Below are positions 48,167-58,553 of a DNA stretch of 64,000 nucleotides, in pieces. The first letter of the stretch is position 1. Every line of letters begins with the position of its first letter. Origin of the DNA: Nocardioides limicola (GTDB lineage Bacteria; Actinomycetota; Actinomycetes; Propionibacteriales; Nocardioidaceae); the NCBI RefSeq assembly GCF_016827675.1, contig NZ_JAERJA010000001.1:434001-498000 (forward strand), written 5' to 3'. The translations under genes were made by a program, and so were the position numbers. The notes under the pieces are model-generated. The model made no database searches. It saw only the letters and a program-made list of their open reading frames with translations, and was not told where the DNA came from.

Positions 48167-48167
<1 letters not shown>
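47325..48167 (+). CDS. HpcH/HpaI aldolase-citrate lyase family protein (CitE-type CoA ester lyase)
   Basis: 280 residues. [17 protein letters not shown] (about 11-27) and [12 protein letters not shown] give the CoA and metal region; [11 protein letters not shown] and [13 protein letters not shown] supply Glu and Asp metal ligands; [10 protein letters not shown] is conserved near the end. The mycobacterial counterpart Rv2498c is described as an (R)-HMG-CoA lyase in leucine degradation, so that reaction is likely. GTG 47325 overlaps the MaoC end; its stop overlaps the AccD1 ATG (TGATG). Confidence 0.9.
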
Positions 48168-49759
<1,592 letters not shown>

Positions 49760-49764
49760 GTCGC

Positions 49765-51762
49765 ATGGTCTCGACACGCTCGACCGACGAAGCCCGCTCG
49801 ACCGACGAAGCACGCTCGACCGGCGGAGCACGCTCGACCGGCGGATCAGCGGTCCTGCGGACTGTTCTGGTTGCCAATCGCGGCGAGATCGCGCTGCGGG
49901 TCTTCCGGACCTGCCGCGCGATGGGCCTGCGCACCGTCGCGATCTTCACCGACCTCGACGCCACCGCACGGCACGTGCGGGAGGCCGACGTGGCCGTCCG
50001 GGTGCCGAGCTACCTCGACATCGATGCCGTGGTGGCCGCCGCCGTCGAGACCGGTGCCGATGTGGTACATCCCGGCTACGGCTTCCTCTCCGAACGCGCG
50101 GCCTTCGCCACCGCGCTGGAGAAGGCCGGCATCGTCCTGGCCGGTCCCAGCCGGACGGTCATGGAGCAGATGGGCCGCAAGGACGCGGCCCGGGAGATCG
50201 CGGTCGCTGCCGGGGTGCCGGTGGTCCCGTCGTACGAACTGGACGACGACCCGGCCTCGTTCGCCTACCCGGTGCTCGTCAAGGCCGCCGCGGGCGGCGG
50301 CGGCAAAGGGATGCGCGTGGTCCGCTCCCCCGGCGAGTTCGCGGAGGCACTCGGCGCCGCACGCCGTGAGGCGGCGAGTTCGTTCGGTGACGACGCCATG
50401 CTGATCGAGAAGTACGTCGAATGCGGCCGTCATGTCGAGGTGCAGGTGTTCGGCGACACCCAGGGCTCGGTGGTGCATCTGTTCGAACGTGACTGCTCGA
50501 CCCAGCGACGGCATCAGAAGGTGCTCGAGGAGGCACCCGCCCCGACCCTCGACGTCGCCACCCGCGACGCGATGACCTCGGCTGCGGTCGCGTTGGCGGC
50601 CGAGGTGGGATACACCGGGGCCGGCACGGTGGAGTTCCTGCTCGACACCGACACCGGCGACTTCTACTTCCTCGAGATGAACACCCGCCTCCAGGTCGAA
50701 CACCCGGTCACCGAGGCGGTTGTCCGCGTGGCGGGTGAGCCGGTCGACCTGGTCGCCCTGCAACTGCGGGTCGCGGCTGCCCAGCCGCTCGGTTTCGCGC
50801 AGGCCGACGTCAGCGTCGACGGTCACGCGATCGAGGCGCGGGTCTACGCCGAGGACGCCTTTCAGGGCTTCCTGCCTCAGGCCGGCACGGCGTCCCTGGT
50901 GCGCTGGCCGAGCGGCGCGGGTGTGCGGGTCGACCACGCTCTCGAGTCCGGGCAGGTGGTCAGCACCGCCTACGACCCGATGCTGGGCAAGGTCATCGCA
51001 CACGGCGCCGACCGCGACGCCGCCCGCGCGGCCCTGGTCGCCGCCCTCGACGACACCACGATCCTCGGAATCACGACCAACACCGGGTTCCTGCGCACCC
51101 TGGCGGCCGGCGACGCCTTCGCAAAGGCCGCCATCGACACCGCGTGGCTGGACCGCCATGAGGTTGCGGCTCCGGCACCGGACGTGCCCCGGATGCTGGC
51201 GGCCTGGACGGTCGCGATGCTGGCCGCGGCCGGGGTCGACCACCCGTTCGCCAGCGATGGGTTCCGGATGGGGGCCGACCCGGCACCGATGCTCGTCGAG
51301 CTCGACCGCGAGGTTGTCGTGGACCGGCATCGCGGAACCGTCGACGGCGTCGAGGTACGCCAACTGAGCGCGGCCGATCACGTGCTCGAGCTCCTGGTGT
51401 CGGGCGAGCGTGTCCGGGCGGTCATCAACGCCCAGCCCCGCCCGAACCAGCCGCTGCGGGTCGAGGTCGCCTTCGAGGGGCACCGCCACCTGTTCGTCGG
51501 CCCCGACCGACTCTCCGACCAGGCGGCGGTCGCCGACGACACCCTCATCGCGCCGATGCCCGGCACCGTGCTCGACGTACGCGTGACCGAGGGGCAGCAG
51601 GTCGCCGAGGGCGACGTGCTCGGGGTGATCGAGGCGATGAAGATGGAGTTGGCTCTGCGGGCTCCGCACCCAGGCACCGTGACCGCGATCAACGCTCGCG
51701 TGGGCGACCAGGTGGCGCTCGGAGCCATCCTCTTCGAGGTCCACGCCACAGAGGAGCACTGA
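49765..51762 (+). CDS. accA1: Methylcrotonyl-CoA carboxylase alpha subunit (biotin carboxylase + BCCP)
   Basis: 665 residues. Biotin carboxylase begins at TVLVANRGEIALRVFRTCRA (about 33-52), with the ATP-grasp loop KAAAGGGGKGMRVV and EMNTRLQVEHPVTE; the C-terminal carrier domain has the biotinyl Lys in EAMKMEL. The first ~28 residues are encoded by four 18-bp repeats (RSTDEA, RSTDEA, RSTGGA, RSTGGS) and are absent from other members. The start is ATG 49765; GTG 49756 overlapping the AccD1 stop is also in frame. No later start is available before the conserved region. Confidence 0.9.
   Translation: MVSTRSTDEARSTDEARSTGGARSTGGSAVLRTVLVANRGEIALRVFRTCRAMGLRTVAIFTDLDATARHVREADVAVRVPSYLDIDAVVAAAVETGADVVHPGYGFLSERAAFATALEKAGIVLAGPSRTVMEQMGRKDAAREIAVAAGVPVVPSYELDDDPASFAYPVLVKAAAGGGGKGMRVVRSPGEFAEALGAARREAASSFGDDAMLIEKYVECGRHVEVQVFGDTQGSVVHLFERDCSTQRRHQKVLEEAPAPTLDVATRDAMTSAAVALAAEVGYTGAGTVEFLLDTDTGDFYFLEMNTRLQVEHPVTEAVVRVAGEPVDLVALQLRVAAAQPLGFAQADVSVDGHAIEARVYAEDAFQGFLPQAGTASLVRWPSGAGVRVDHALESGQVVSTAYDPMLGKVIAHGADRDAARAALVAALDDTTILGITTNTGFLRTLAAGDAFAKAAIDTAWLDRHEVAAPAPDVPRMLAAWTVAMLAAAGVDHPFASDGFRMGADPAPMLVELDREVVVDRHRGTVDGVEVRQLSAADHVLELLVSGERVRAVINAQPRPNQPLRVEVAFEGHRHLFVGPDRLSDQAAVADDTLIAPMPGTVLDVRVTEGQQVAEGDVLGVIEAMKMELALRAPHPGTVTAINARVGDQVALGAILFEVHATEEH
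49777..49848 (+). repeat. Four tandem 18-bp repeats in the 5' end of accA1
   Basis: Units are 49777-49794, 49795-49812, 49813-49830 and 49831-49848, based on CGCTCGACCGACGAAGCM or CGCTCGACCGGCGGAKCA. Copies 1-2 and 3-4 form similar pairs. All are in frame, so they extend the protein N-terminus rather than disrupt it. The CGCTCGACC sequence resembles intergenic REP-like repeats I associate with this group of bacteria; that link is from memory. Confidence 0.8.
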
Positions 51763-51807
51763 GCCGGGCCCGGCAATCCGCAGGCCCGTCGGCTCCGAAT
51801 CCCCTGT

Positions 51808-52680
51808 GTGATCCCCAGCGCCACACGTTTGTCCCAGCACGTCGATCGCCTCGGTGTCGAACACCCACCGATCGATCTGGCCTCAGTCGACTACACGGTC
51901 CACCAGCCCGAGGAGCTCGCCCAGCGGTTCGGCGGCGTACTCGACTACATGGCCCGCACTGAGCTGGAGGTGGAGCGCAATGTCCTCGAGCTGGCGACGC
52001 TGCTGCCCGACCCGCCCGAGGTGGACCGGCGGTTCTACTCCCAGGTGTGGCTCCCCCAGGAGACCCATCACGGGCTGATCCTCGATGAGCTGCAGGTCCG
52101 GATCGGCCGTCCGCCAGCGGACACCAACCTCGACCGGGTCTCGGCCAAGATCCGGGTGGTCGGCGTCTTCGCCCATCTGCCACCGGTGCAGGACGTGGTG
52201 CGGATGCTCTACTACCTGACCGGAATGACCACGGAACGCTCGGCGCTGCTGGCCTACAACCGACTCCTCGACGGCGTCGTGGAGATGGGTGAGGACGCGG
52301 TCGCGCACACGATCATCATCCCGATCCGACGCCAGGAGCCGGGCCACCACGCCTACTACCAGATGGCCGCCCGGATGCTCTGGCGCAACCTCGGCTCCTG
52401 GCAGCGGTGGCTGGTGCGCCGACTGCGCGCGGTCTCCTTCTCCCCGGTCGGTGCGGGCGATGCCGACCAGCGGGCGGATGTCGGTGACATGATGCTGGCG
52501 CTCGGGATGACCGATGCCGAGGAGGCCGCGGCCTTCGCCGGCCAGGTGGCGCGGGTCGAGAGAGACCTGCTCTTCGCCGAGGAGCAGGGCCTCGCCGTCC
52601 CGCCGTACGTCACCCGGTCGTTCCGGGAGTGCGTGGAGCTCGCGGTGGCCCGGGCCAGCAACCGCCCCGGTGAGCACTAG
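51808..52680 (+). CDS. Ferritin-like diiron protein (PaaA/acyl-ACP desaturase-like)
   Basis: 290 residues, mostly helical. Two E-x-x-H pairs, ETHH (E85, H88) and EPGH (E177, H180), with E52 in RTELEVERN and E143 in TTERSALLAYN, give the six-ligand diiron site of ferritin-like oxygenases such as PaaA or stearoyl-ACP desaturase. It should activate O2 on an organic or fatty-acyl substrate; the substrate is unknown. It follows the leucine operon by 45 bases and may be co-transcribed. It could also be a mono-oxygenase subunit. The start codon choice is open (GTG 51806 or 51808). Confidence 0.75.
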   Translation: MIPSATRLSQHVDRLGVEHPPIDLASVDYTVHQPEELAQRFGGVLDYMARTELEVERNVLELATLLPDPPEVDRRFYSQVWLPQETHHGLILDELQVRIGRPPADTNLDRVSAKIRVVGVFAHLPPVQDVVRMLYYLTGMTTERSALLAYNRLLDGVVEMGEDAVAHTIIIPIRRQEPGHHAYYQMAARMLWRNLGSWQRWLVRRLRAVSFSPVGAGDADQRADVGDMMLALGMTDAEEAAAFAGQVARVERDLLFAEEQGLAVPPYVTRSFRECVELAVARASNRPGEH

Positions 52681-52688
52681 TCGGGCGG

Positions 52689-52719
52689 TTGGACGTCGAG
52701 GGGGTCGGCGGCGTATCCT
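52689..52719 (+). promoter_or_regulatory. Promoter candidate of rpsA
   Basis: TTGGAC (52689-52694) and TATCCT (52714-52719) with a 19-base spacer fit a SigA-type promoter, giving a start near 52726 and a leader of about 145 bases before the rpsA ATG. Unlike most genes here, rpsA has a long leader. The spacer is slightly long. Confidence 0.5.
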
Positions 52720-52871
52720 GACGGCTGCGTCAGAGGTCTGCCCAAGTTCCAGACGGAGCGGACTCCGGCTCGCTATCACCAGCCCGGATCGGCGGGCCGT
52801 TCGATCGGTAGTGAAAACGGGCCTCAGGCGTGCCCGCACGACTCCATCCATCCAAGGAATCCACTTCCCTC

Positions 52872-54347
52872 ATGACGAGTAGCACTATCGACCGGACCGA
52901 CTTCGACGCGCCCCAGGTGGCGATCAACGACATCGGCTCCGAAGCAGACTTCCTCGCGGCGATCGACGCGACCATCAAGTACTTCAACGACGGAGACATC
53001 GTCGAAGGCACCATCGTCAAGGTGGACCGGGACGAGGTCCTCCTCGACATCGGCTACAAGACCGAAGGTGTCATCCCCTCCCGCGAACTGTCGATCAAGC
53101 ACGACATCGACCCGAGCGAGGTCGTCACTGTCGGCGACAAGGTCGAGGCCCTGGTCCTCCAGAAGGAGGACAAGGAAGGCCGGCTCATCCTCTCCAAGAA
53201 GCGCGCCCAGTACGAGCGCGCCTGGGGCACGATCGAGCAGGTCAAGGAGGCCGACGGCGTCGTCGAAGGCACCGTGATCGAGGTCGTCAAGGGTGGTCTC
53301 ATCATCGACATCGGCCTGCGCGGCTTCCTGCCTGCCTCCCTCGTCGAGATGCGTCGTGTCCGGGATCTGCAGCCCTACGTCGGCCAGACCCTCGAAGCGA
53401 AGATCATCGAGCTGGACAAGAACCGCAACAACGTGGTCCTGTCGCGTCGTGCGTGGCTGGAGCAGACCCAGTCCGAGGTTCGCCACGGATTCCTCACCCA
53501 GCTCCAGAAGGGTCAGATCCGCAAGGGTGTCGTCTCCTCCATCGTCAACTTCGGCGCCTTCGTGGACCTGGGTGGCGTCGACGGCCTGGTGCACGTCTCG
53601 GAGCTGTCCTGGAAGCACATCGACCACCCGTCCGAGGTGGTCACCGTCGGCGACGAGGTCACCGTCGAGGTGCTGGATGTGGACATGGACCGCGAGCGTG
53701 TCTCGCTGTCCCTCAAGGCCACCCAGGAAGACCCGTGGCAGCACTTCGCCCGGACCCACCAGATCGGCCAGATCGTCCCGGGCAAGGTCACCAAGTTGGT
53801 GCCCTTCGGGTCGTTCGTCCGTGTCGAGGAGGGCATCGAGGGCTTGGTGCACATCTCCGAACTGGCCGAGCGCCACGTGGAGATCCCCGAGCAGGTTGTT
53901 CAGGTCAACGACGACGTGATGGTGAAGATCATCGACATCGACCTCGAGCGTCGCCGGATCTCGCTGTCGCTGAAGCAGGCCAACGAGACCGCCACCGCGG
54001 CCGATGTGGATGACTTCGACCCGACGCTCTACGGCATGACCGCCACCTACGACGCCGAGGGGAACTACGTCTACCCGGACGGTTTCGACCCCGAGACCGG
54101 CGAGTGGCGTGACGGCTTCGACGAGCAGCGCGCGGCCTGGGAAGAGGACTACGCCAAGGCTCACGCCCGCTGGGAGGCGCACGTCAAGCAGCAGACGGAG
54201 GCCAAGCAGGCCGATGTCGAGGCTGGCGAGGCACGCACCTACTCCTCTGCGGAGACCGCCGAGGTCGAAGGCGACACGGGCGGCTCGCTGGCTTCCGACG
54301 AGGCGCTTCAGGCGCTTCGCGAGAAGCTCACCGGCGGCGGCGCCTGA
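52872..54347 (+). CDS. rpsA: 30S ribosomal protein S1
   Basis: 491 residues with four S1 (OB-fold) domains: about 36-110, 120-190, 208-280 and 293-365, each ending in a SLS or LSKK-type strand (for example GRLILSKKRAQYERAW, RERVSLSLKAT). It binds mRNA during initiation. The acidic C-terminus after residue 400 (AEGNYVYPDGFDPETGEW) is typical of actinobacterial S1. ATG 52872 gives MTSSTIDRTDF; ORF extension to 52830 is not conserved. A terminator follows. Confidence 0.97.
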   Translation: MTSSTIDRTDFDAPQVAINDIGSEADFLAAIDATIKYFNDGDIVEGTIVKVDRDEVLLDIGYKTEGVIPSRELSIKHDIDPSEVVTVGDKVEALVLQKEDKEGRLILSKKRAQYERAWGTIEQVKEADGVVEGTVIEVVKGGLIIDIGLRGFLPASLVEMRRVRDLQPYVGQTLEAKIIELDKNRNNVVLSRRAWLEQTQSEVRHGFLTQLQKGQIRKGVVSSIVNFGAFVDLGGVDGLVHVSELSWKHIDHPSEVVTVGDEVTVEVLDVDMDRERVSLSLKATQEDPWQHFARTHQIGQIVPGKVTKLVPFGSFVRVEEGIEGLVHISELAERHVEIPEQVVQVNDDVMVKIIDIDLERRRISLSLKQANETATAADVDDFDPTLYGMTATYDAEGNYVYPDGFDPETGEWRDGFDEQRAAWEEDYAKAHARWEAHVKQQTEAKQADVEAGEARTYSSAETAEVEGDTGGSLASDEALQALREKLTGGGA

Positions 54348-54369
54348 GCTCCACGCAGCAATGCCCGTA

Positions 54370-54400
54370 GGGCCCGGTCACCCCAGGGGTGGCCGGGCCC
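54370..54400 (+). terminator. Terminator after rpsA
   Basis: GGGCCCGGTCACCCC and GGGGTGGCCGGGCCC form a 14-15 bp stem with one mismatch around a very short loop. It lies 23 bases after the rpsA stop. Confidence 0.65.
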
Positions 54401-54425
54401 TCGGCATTCGGGACCGCGGTTGGCC

Positions 54426-54557
54426 TCACCGGCGGCGAGGGGCGAAATCGTCCTCGGGATGGGAGGCGGGCGGGGATGTGAACCGCGGCTCCGTGCGCAC
54501 CACGACCGCGACCGCGATGCCGACCAGCAGGATCAGTAGCACTGTCAGAATCGTCAT
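54426..54557 (-). CDS. Small single-helix membrane protein
   Basis: 43 residues. ILTVLLILLVGIAVAVVV (residues 3-20) is a membrane helix, followed by a polar tail ending FAPRRR. No family recognised. CAGGAT seven bases before the ATG matches the leaderless pattern in this window. It is divergent from the GlxA-type regulator, with a perfect palindrome between them, and so may be a regulated target. It is short, so it could be chance, but composition and promoter support coding. Confidence 0.5.
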   Translation of the reverse strand: MTILTVLLILLVGIAVAVVVRTEPRFTSPPASHPEDDFAPRRR

Positions 54558-54581
54558 GGCAGCAATCCTGCGCCCGACTTG

Positions 54582-54603
54582 TTCCTGCCACCAGTGGCAG
54601 GAA
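54582..54603. promoter_or_regulatory. 22-bp perfect palindrome, operator candidate
   Basis: TTCCTGCCAC-CA-GTGGCAGGAA: ten-base inverted arms around a 2-base centre, between the small membrane gene (starts 54557) and the GlxA-type regulator (starts 54651). GlxA/AraC-type proteins bind TGGCA-like sites, so autoregulation is plausible. Confidence 0.6.
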
Positions 54604-54650
54604 TGCCGTTGTTCGTTGATTTCGTGCCAACAGTGTGTGAGGGTGGCCGC

Positions 54651-55592
54651 ATGCTCACCAACGTCGCGGTGCCCGTCTACGACGGGGTGACACCGTTCGA
54701 GCTCGGGGTGCTGTGCGAGGCGTTCGGACTGGACCGTAGCGATCAGGGGGTCCCCACCCTCGACTTCGCCGTCTGCGGAGCCGCACCCACCGCTCGCACC
54801 ACCGGAGGATTCTCGATCACCGTCGACCACGATCTGGCCCGGATGGTCGAGGCAGACCTGATCGCGATCCCGGCCATCCCCCGCGATCGGCACATCCCCC
54901 CCAGCGTCGTCGACGCCGTCCGCGCCGCCTTCGACCGCGGCGCGCGCGTCCTCACCGTCTGCTCCGGTGCATTCGTGGCGGGGGCCGCTGGCCTTCTGGA
55001 CGACCGGGAGTGCACCACCCATTGGCTCTACACCGACGAACTGGCGGCCCGGTTCCCCCGTGCGACGGTGATCCCCGAGGTGCTCTACGTCGACGCCGGC
55101 CAGGTGGTGACCAGCGCCGGCACCGCGGCCGGCATCGACGCCAGCCTGCACATCTGGCGCCAGGAGTACGGCGCCGACATCGCCAGCACGATCGCCCGTC
55201 GGATGGTCATCCCACCTCAACGCGACGGCGGCCAGGCCCAGTTCATCACCCGACCGGTCCCCGAGTGCCACGCGGAGACGCTCGGCCCCCTGCTCGCCTG
55301 GGTCACCGAGAACCTCGACCAACCGCTCGACGTGACCACGCTCGCGGCGCGAGCCCTGATGTCGTCACGCACCTTCGCCCGCCGGTTCCGTGACGAGGTC
55401 GGCAGCACACCGCACGCCTGGATCACCCACCAGCGGGTGATCCGGGCCGAGCAACTCCTGGAGCGCTCCGACCACTCCGTCGACCGGATCGCCCGCGACG
55501 TGGGCTTCGGCAACGCCGCCACCCTGCGCCACCACTTCACCCGCCTCCGGGGCTTGAGCCCGCAGGCGTACCGGCGCTCCTTCGCGCACTGA
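54651..55592 (+). CDS. GlxA family transcriptional regulator (DJ-1/PfpI + AraC)
   Basis: 313 residues. The N-terminal DJ-1/PfpI-like domain (about 1-180) has LTVCSGAFVAGAAGLLD with the nucleophile-type Cys, followed by TTHW. The C-terminal AraC domain carries two helix-turn-helices, LAARALMSSRTFARRFRDEV and IARDVGFGNAATLRHHFTRL (about 235-300), ending LSPQAYRRSF. Such regulators often respond to small metabolites such as quaternary amines or aldehydes. ATG 54651 is used since the family normally begins here (MLTNVAVPVYDGV). Confidence 0.93.
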   Translation: MLTNVAVPVYDGVTPFELGVLCEAFGLDRSDQGVPTLDFAVCGAAPTARTTGGFSITVDHDLARMVEADLIAIPAIPRDRHIPPSVVDAVRAAFDRGARVLTVCSGAFVAGAAGLLDDRECTTHWLYTDELAARFPRATVIPEVLYVDAGQVVTSAGTAAGIDASLHIWRQEYGADIASTIARRMVIPPQRDGGQAQFITRPVPECHAETLGPLLAWVTENLDQPLDVTTLAARALMSSRTFARRFRDEVGSTPHAWITHQRVIRAEQLLERSDHSVDRIARDVGFGNAATLRHHFTRLRGLSPQAYRRSFAH

Positions 55593-55645
55593 GTCCAGGG
55601 CGGGCACCCGCCGACGTCACCCGGGAGCCGCATAGGCTCTTGGAC

Positions 55646-56467
55646 GTGGAGCCACCTACTCACCCGCCGTTCAATGTGGAGCGCCGCGAGGTTGACGAGC
55701 GCGACTCTCGCGTGGCCAACCGGCAGGACTGGGATCGCTACGCCGACGAGTACCAAGCCACCCACGGGCAGTTCCTCGGCGACATCGGCTTCGTCTGGGG
55801 ACCTGAGGGGTACACCGAGGCCGAGGCGCGGATCCTCGGACCGCTGACCGGCCGGCGCGCCCTTGAGGTGGGCTGCGGGGCCTCGCAATGCTCACGCTGG
55901 CTGATCGGGCAGGGGGCCACCGCCGTCGGCCTGGACCTGTCCTTCCGGCAGCTCCAACACTCCAGGCGCATCGACGACGCCACCGGGATCCCGGTGCCCA
56001 CGGTGCAGGGCACCGCCACCTCGTTGCCGTTCCAGGACTCGAGCTTCGACATCGTCTTCTCCTCCTTCGGCGCCCTGCAGTTCGTCCGCGATCTCGCCGA
56101 GACGATCGCCGAAGTGGCCAGAGTGCTACGCCCGGGGGGACGGTTCGGCTTCTCCATCACCCACCCGACGCGCTGGATGTTCCCCGACGATCCCGGCGAG
56201 GACGGGCTGCTCGCCAGTCAGTCCTACTGGGACCGCACCCCCTACGTCGAGGTCGATGAAGCCACCGGTGAGGTGAGCTACGTCGAACACCACCGCACCC
56301 TCGGAGACTGGGTGGACCTGCTGGCCGGCCACGACTTCCGGATCGTGCGCCTGGACGAGCCTCAGTGGCCACTGGGCCACGACCGGGTCTGGGGAGGCTG
56401 GTCGGGCGTCCGTGGCCAGTTCACGCCCGGCACCGCGATCATCGCTGCAGACCTGGACCCGCGGTGA
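55646..56467 (+). CDS. Class I SAM-dependent methyltransferase
   Basis: 273 residues. SAM motif I is ALEVGCGASQCSRWL (about 73-87), motif II GTATSLPFQDSSFDIVFSSF (about 124-143), then RVLRPGGRFGFS. The substrate is unknown; the gene is often seen before the following flippase-like gene. GTG 55646 is chosen because TAGGCT (55633-55638) is seven bases upstream; TTG 55640 would also be in frame. Its stop overlaps the next gene (GTGA). Confidence 0.9.
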   Translation: MEPPTHPPFNVERREVDERDSRVANRQDWDRYADEYQATHGQFLGDIGFVWGPEGYTEAEARILGPLTGRRALEVGCGASQCSRWLIGQGATAVGLDLSFRQLQHSRRIDDATGIPVPTVQGTATSLPFQDSSFDIVFSSFGALQFVRDLAETIAEVARVLRPGGRFGFSITHPTRWMFPDDPGEDGLLASQSYWDRTPYVEVDEATGEVSYVEHHRTLGDWVDLLAGHDFRIVRLDEPQWPLGHDRVWGGWSGVRGQFTPGTAIIAADLDPR

Positions 56468-57681
56468 CCGCATCCCCCACATTCCGAAGCCTGCTGCGCA
56501 GCGGCACGGTCGTGGCTCTCGCGGTCGGCGTGATGAACGTGACCACCTACGGCTTCGTGCTGGCGGCCGCCCGCCTGCTCGGCCCCGAGGAGTACGGCGT
56601 GGTGGCCAGCCTGATGGGCCTGCTGCTGATCGCCGGCGTACTCTCGATCGGTCTCCAGGCCACCTCAGCGCGGCGCGTCGCGGCGCATCCGGAGCGGCGT
56701 GACCAGGAGTCACAGCTGCTGAGCGTCACCCGGACGGTCGCCCTCGGCCTCGGGGCTCTGTGCCTGATACTGGTGCCGCTGGTCCAGTGGCTCCTCGGCC
56801 TCCCGACGCCCGCTCCGGCCCTGCTGGTTGCGATCACGGTGGTGCCGTTGACCCTGATGGGTGGCCAGGCGGGCATCCTTCAAGGCGAACGCCGCTGGCT
56901 GCCGCTGGCCTGGATCTACCTCAGCTTCGGCCTCGGGCGGCTGCTCATCGGGGCGGTGGCCATGCTCTGGTCCCCGACCGCGACCGCCGCGCTCCTCGGG
57001 GTCGCGATCGGGGCCTGCCTGCCGGCTCTGGTCGGCGGCATGATGCTGCGTCGGCGGCCCGTCCACCACGACGTACCGCCACGGATGGCGGGCGAACGTG
57101 GGGAACTGATCCGGGAAGTGGCCGGAAACTCCCACGCACTGTTGGCCTTCTTCGTGCTCGCGAATGTCGACGTGATCCTCGCCAGGGCGCTCTTCGACCC
57201 CCAGCAGGCGGGGATCTATGCCGCGGGGTTGATCCTCAGCAAGGCCGTGCTGTTCCTGCCCCAGTTCGTGGTGGTGATCGTCTTCCCCGCGCTGGCGTCC
57301 GCCCAGACCGGCCGCGTGCACCTGAAGAGTCAGATGGTGATCGCCGGCGCCGGCGGCGCGGTGATGGCGGCCAGCTGGCTCCTCTCCGGGTTGGCCGTGC
57401 AGTTCATCGGCGGCGCCCAGTACGCAGCGGTCCGCGACTGGTTGTGGCTCTTCGCGTTGACCGGGACGCTCCTGGCGATGCTGCAACTGGCCGTGCACGC
57501 GTCAGTGGCACGGCAGCGGCGCCGCAGCGCGCCTCTGTCGTGGGCAGGGGTGGTCGGCCTGGTGCTGCTGGGCTGGTGGGCGGAGGACGGGCGCGCACTG
57601 GTGCTGACGGTCGCTGTCATCCTCGGTGTGGTGCTGGTGGCGAACCTCACCCTGGCGACGCGTCGCGGCCAGGCCGAGTAG
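56464..57681 (+). CDS. Polysaccharide flippase-like membrane protein
   Basis: 405 residues, 11-12 hydrophobic helices, of the MATE/Wzx-type (polysaccharide biosynthesis) fold. Diagnostic stretches are ARLLGPEEYGVVASLMGLLL near 35 and GGQAGILQGERRWLPLAWIY near 130, then NVDVILARALFDPQQAGIYA. It likely moves a lipid-linked glycan across the membrane. GTG 56464 overlaps the methyltransferase stop, so both are coupled. The glycan is unknown. Confidence 0.86.
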   Translation: MTASPTFRSLLRSGTVVALAVGVMNVTTYGFVLAAARLLGPEEYGVVASLMGLLLIAGVLSIGLQATSARRVAAHPERRDQESQLLSVTRTVALGLGALCLILVPLVQWLLGLPTPAPALLVAITVVPLTLMGGQAGILQGERRWLPLAWIYLSFGLGRLLIGAVAMLWSPTATAALLGVAIGACLPALVGGMMLRRRPVHHDVPPRMAGERGELIREVAGNSHALLAFFVLANVDVILARALFDPQQAGIYAAGLILSKAVLFLPQFVVVIVFPALASAQTGRVHLKSQMVIAGAGGAVMAASWLLSGLAVQFIGGAQYAAVRDWLWLFALTGTLLAMLQLAVHASVARQRRRSAPLSWAGVVGLVLLGWWAEDGRALVLTVAVILGVVLVANLTLATRRGQAE

Positions 57682-57690
57682 CCTGCCCCC

Positions 57691-58527
57691 ATGAGCGAAG
57701 AGGTCGACGCACCGTACGGGCCCACCATCAAGCGGGTGCGCACCCATCACCTGCAGGAGATGAAGCGCCGCGGGGAGCGCTGGGCCATGCTGACCGCCTA
57801 CGACATGTACACCGCCCAGGTCTTCGACGAGGCCGGCGTCGAGGTGCTGCTGGTCGGCGACAGCGCGTCCAACAACGTCTTCGGCAACGAGACTTCGTTG
57901 CCGGTCACGGTCGAGGAGATGCTGTCCCTGACCCGGGGGGTGAGCCGGTCGGTGACCCGGTCGCTGGTCCTCGGCGATCTGCCGTTCGGGTCGTACCAGG
58001 CGTCCGCGGAGCAGGGCTACCTGACGGCCACCCGCTTCATGAAGGAGGCCGGAGCGCACGCGGTGAAGCTCGAGGGTGGCCGTGAGATGGTCCCCCAGAT
58101 CGAACGGATGACCCGCGGCGGGATCCCGGTCTGCGCCCACATCGGGTTCACCCCGCAGAGCGAGCATGCCCTGGGCGGCTACCGGATCCAGGGCCGCGGC
58201 GAGACCGCGCAGCGGATCCTCGACGACGCCAAGGCGGTCCAGGACGCCGGCGCGTTCGCGGTCGTGCTGGAGATGGTGCCCGGCGATGTGGCGGCCCGGG
58301 TCACCGAGGAGCTCGAGATCCCCACCGTCGGGATCGGGGCAGGTCCGGAGTGCGACGCACAGGTGCTGGTCTGGCAGGACGCCTTCGGGCTCCGGTCGGG
58401 GCGGCTGCCGAGGTTCGTCAAGCAGTACGCCGACGTCCGCACTGTCCTGCTCGACGCCGCCACGGCGTACACCCAGGACGTGCGGAGCGGGACCTTCCCC
58501 GGACCCGAGCACACCTTCGAGACCTGA
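57691..58527 (+). CDS. panB: 3-methyl-2-oxobutanoate hydroxymethyltransferase
   Basis: 278 residues. First committed step of pantothenate (and CoA) synthesis, transferring a hydroxymethyl group from 5,10-methylene-THF. Conserved motifs are LTAYDMYTAQVFDEAG, LLVGDSASNNVFG (metal Asp), KLEGGREM, CAHIGFTPQSEHALGGYRIQ and the catalytic-Glu region VVLEMVPGDVA. TAGCCT six bases upstream of the ATG suggests a leaderless mRNA. Confidence 0.97.
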   Translation: MSEEVDAPYGPTIKRVRTHHLQEMKRRGERWAMLTAYDMYTAQVFDEAGVEVLLVGDSASNNVFGNETSLPVTVEEMLSLTRGVSRSVTRSLVLGDLPFGSYQASAEQGYLTATRFMKEAGAHAVKLEGGREMVPQIERMTRGGIPVCAHIGFTPQSEHALGGYRIQGRGETAQRILDDAKAVQDAGAFAVVLEMVPGDVAARVTEELEIPTVGIGAGPECDAQVLVWQDAFGLRSGRLPRFVKQYADVRTVLLDAATAYTQDVRSGTFPGPEHTFET

Positions 58528-58553
58528 GCGGCATCCCGCGGCTCGACTCCGAC

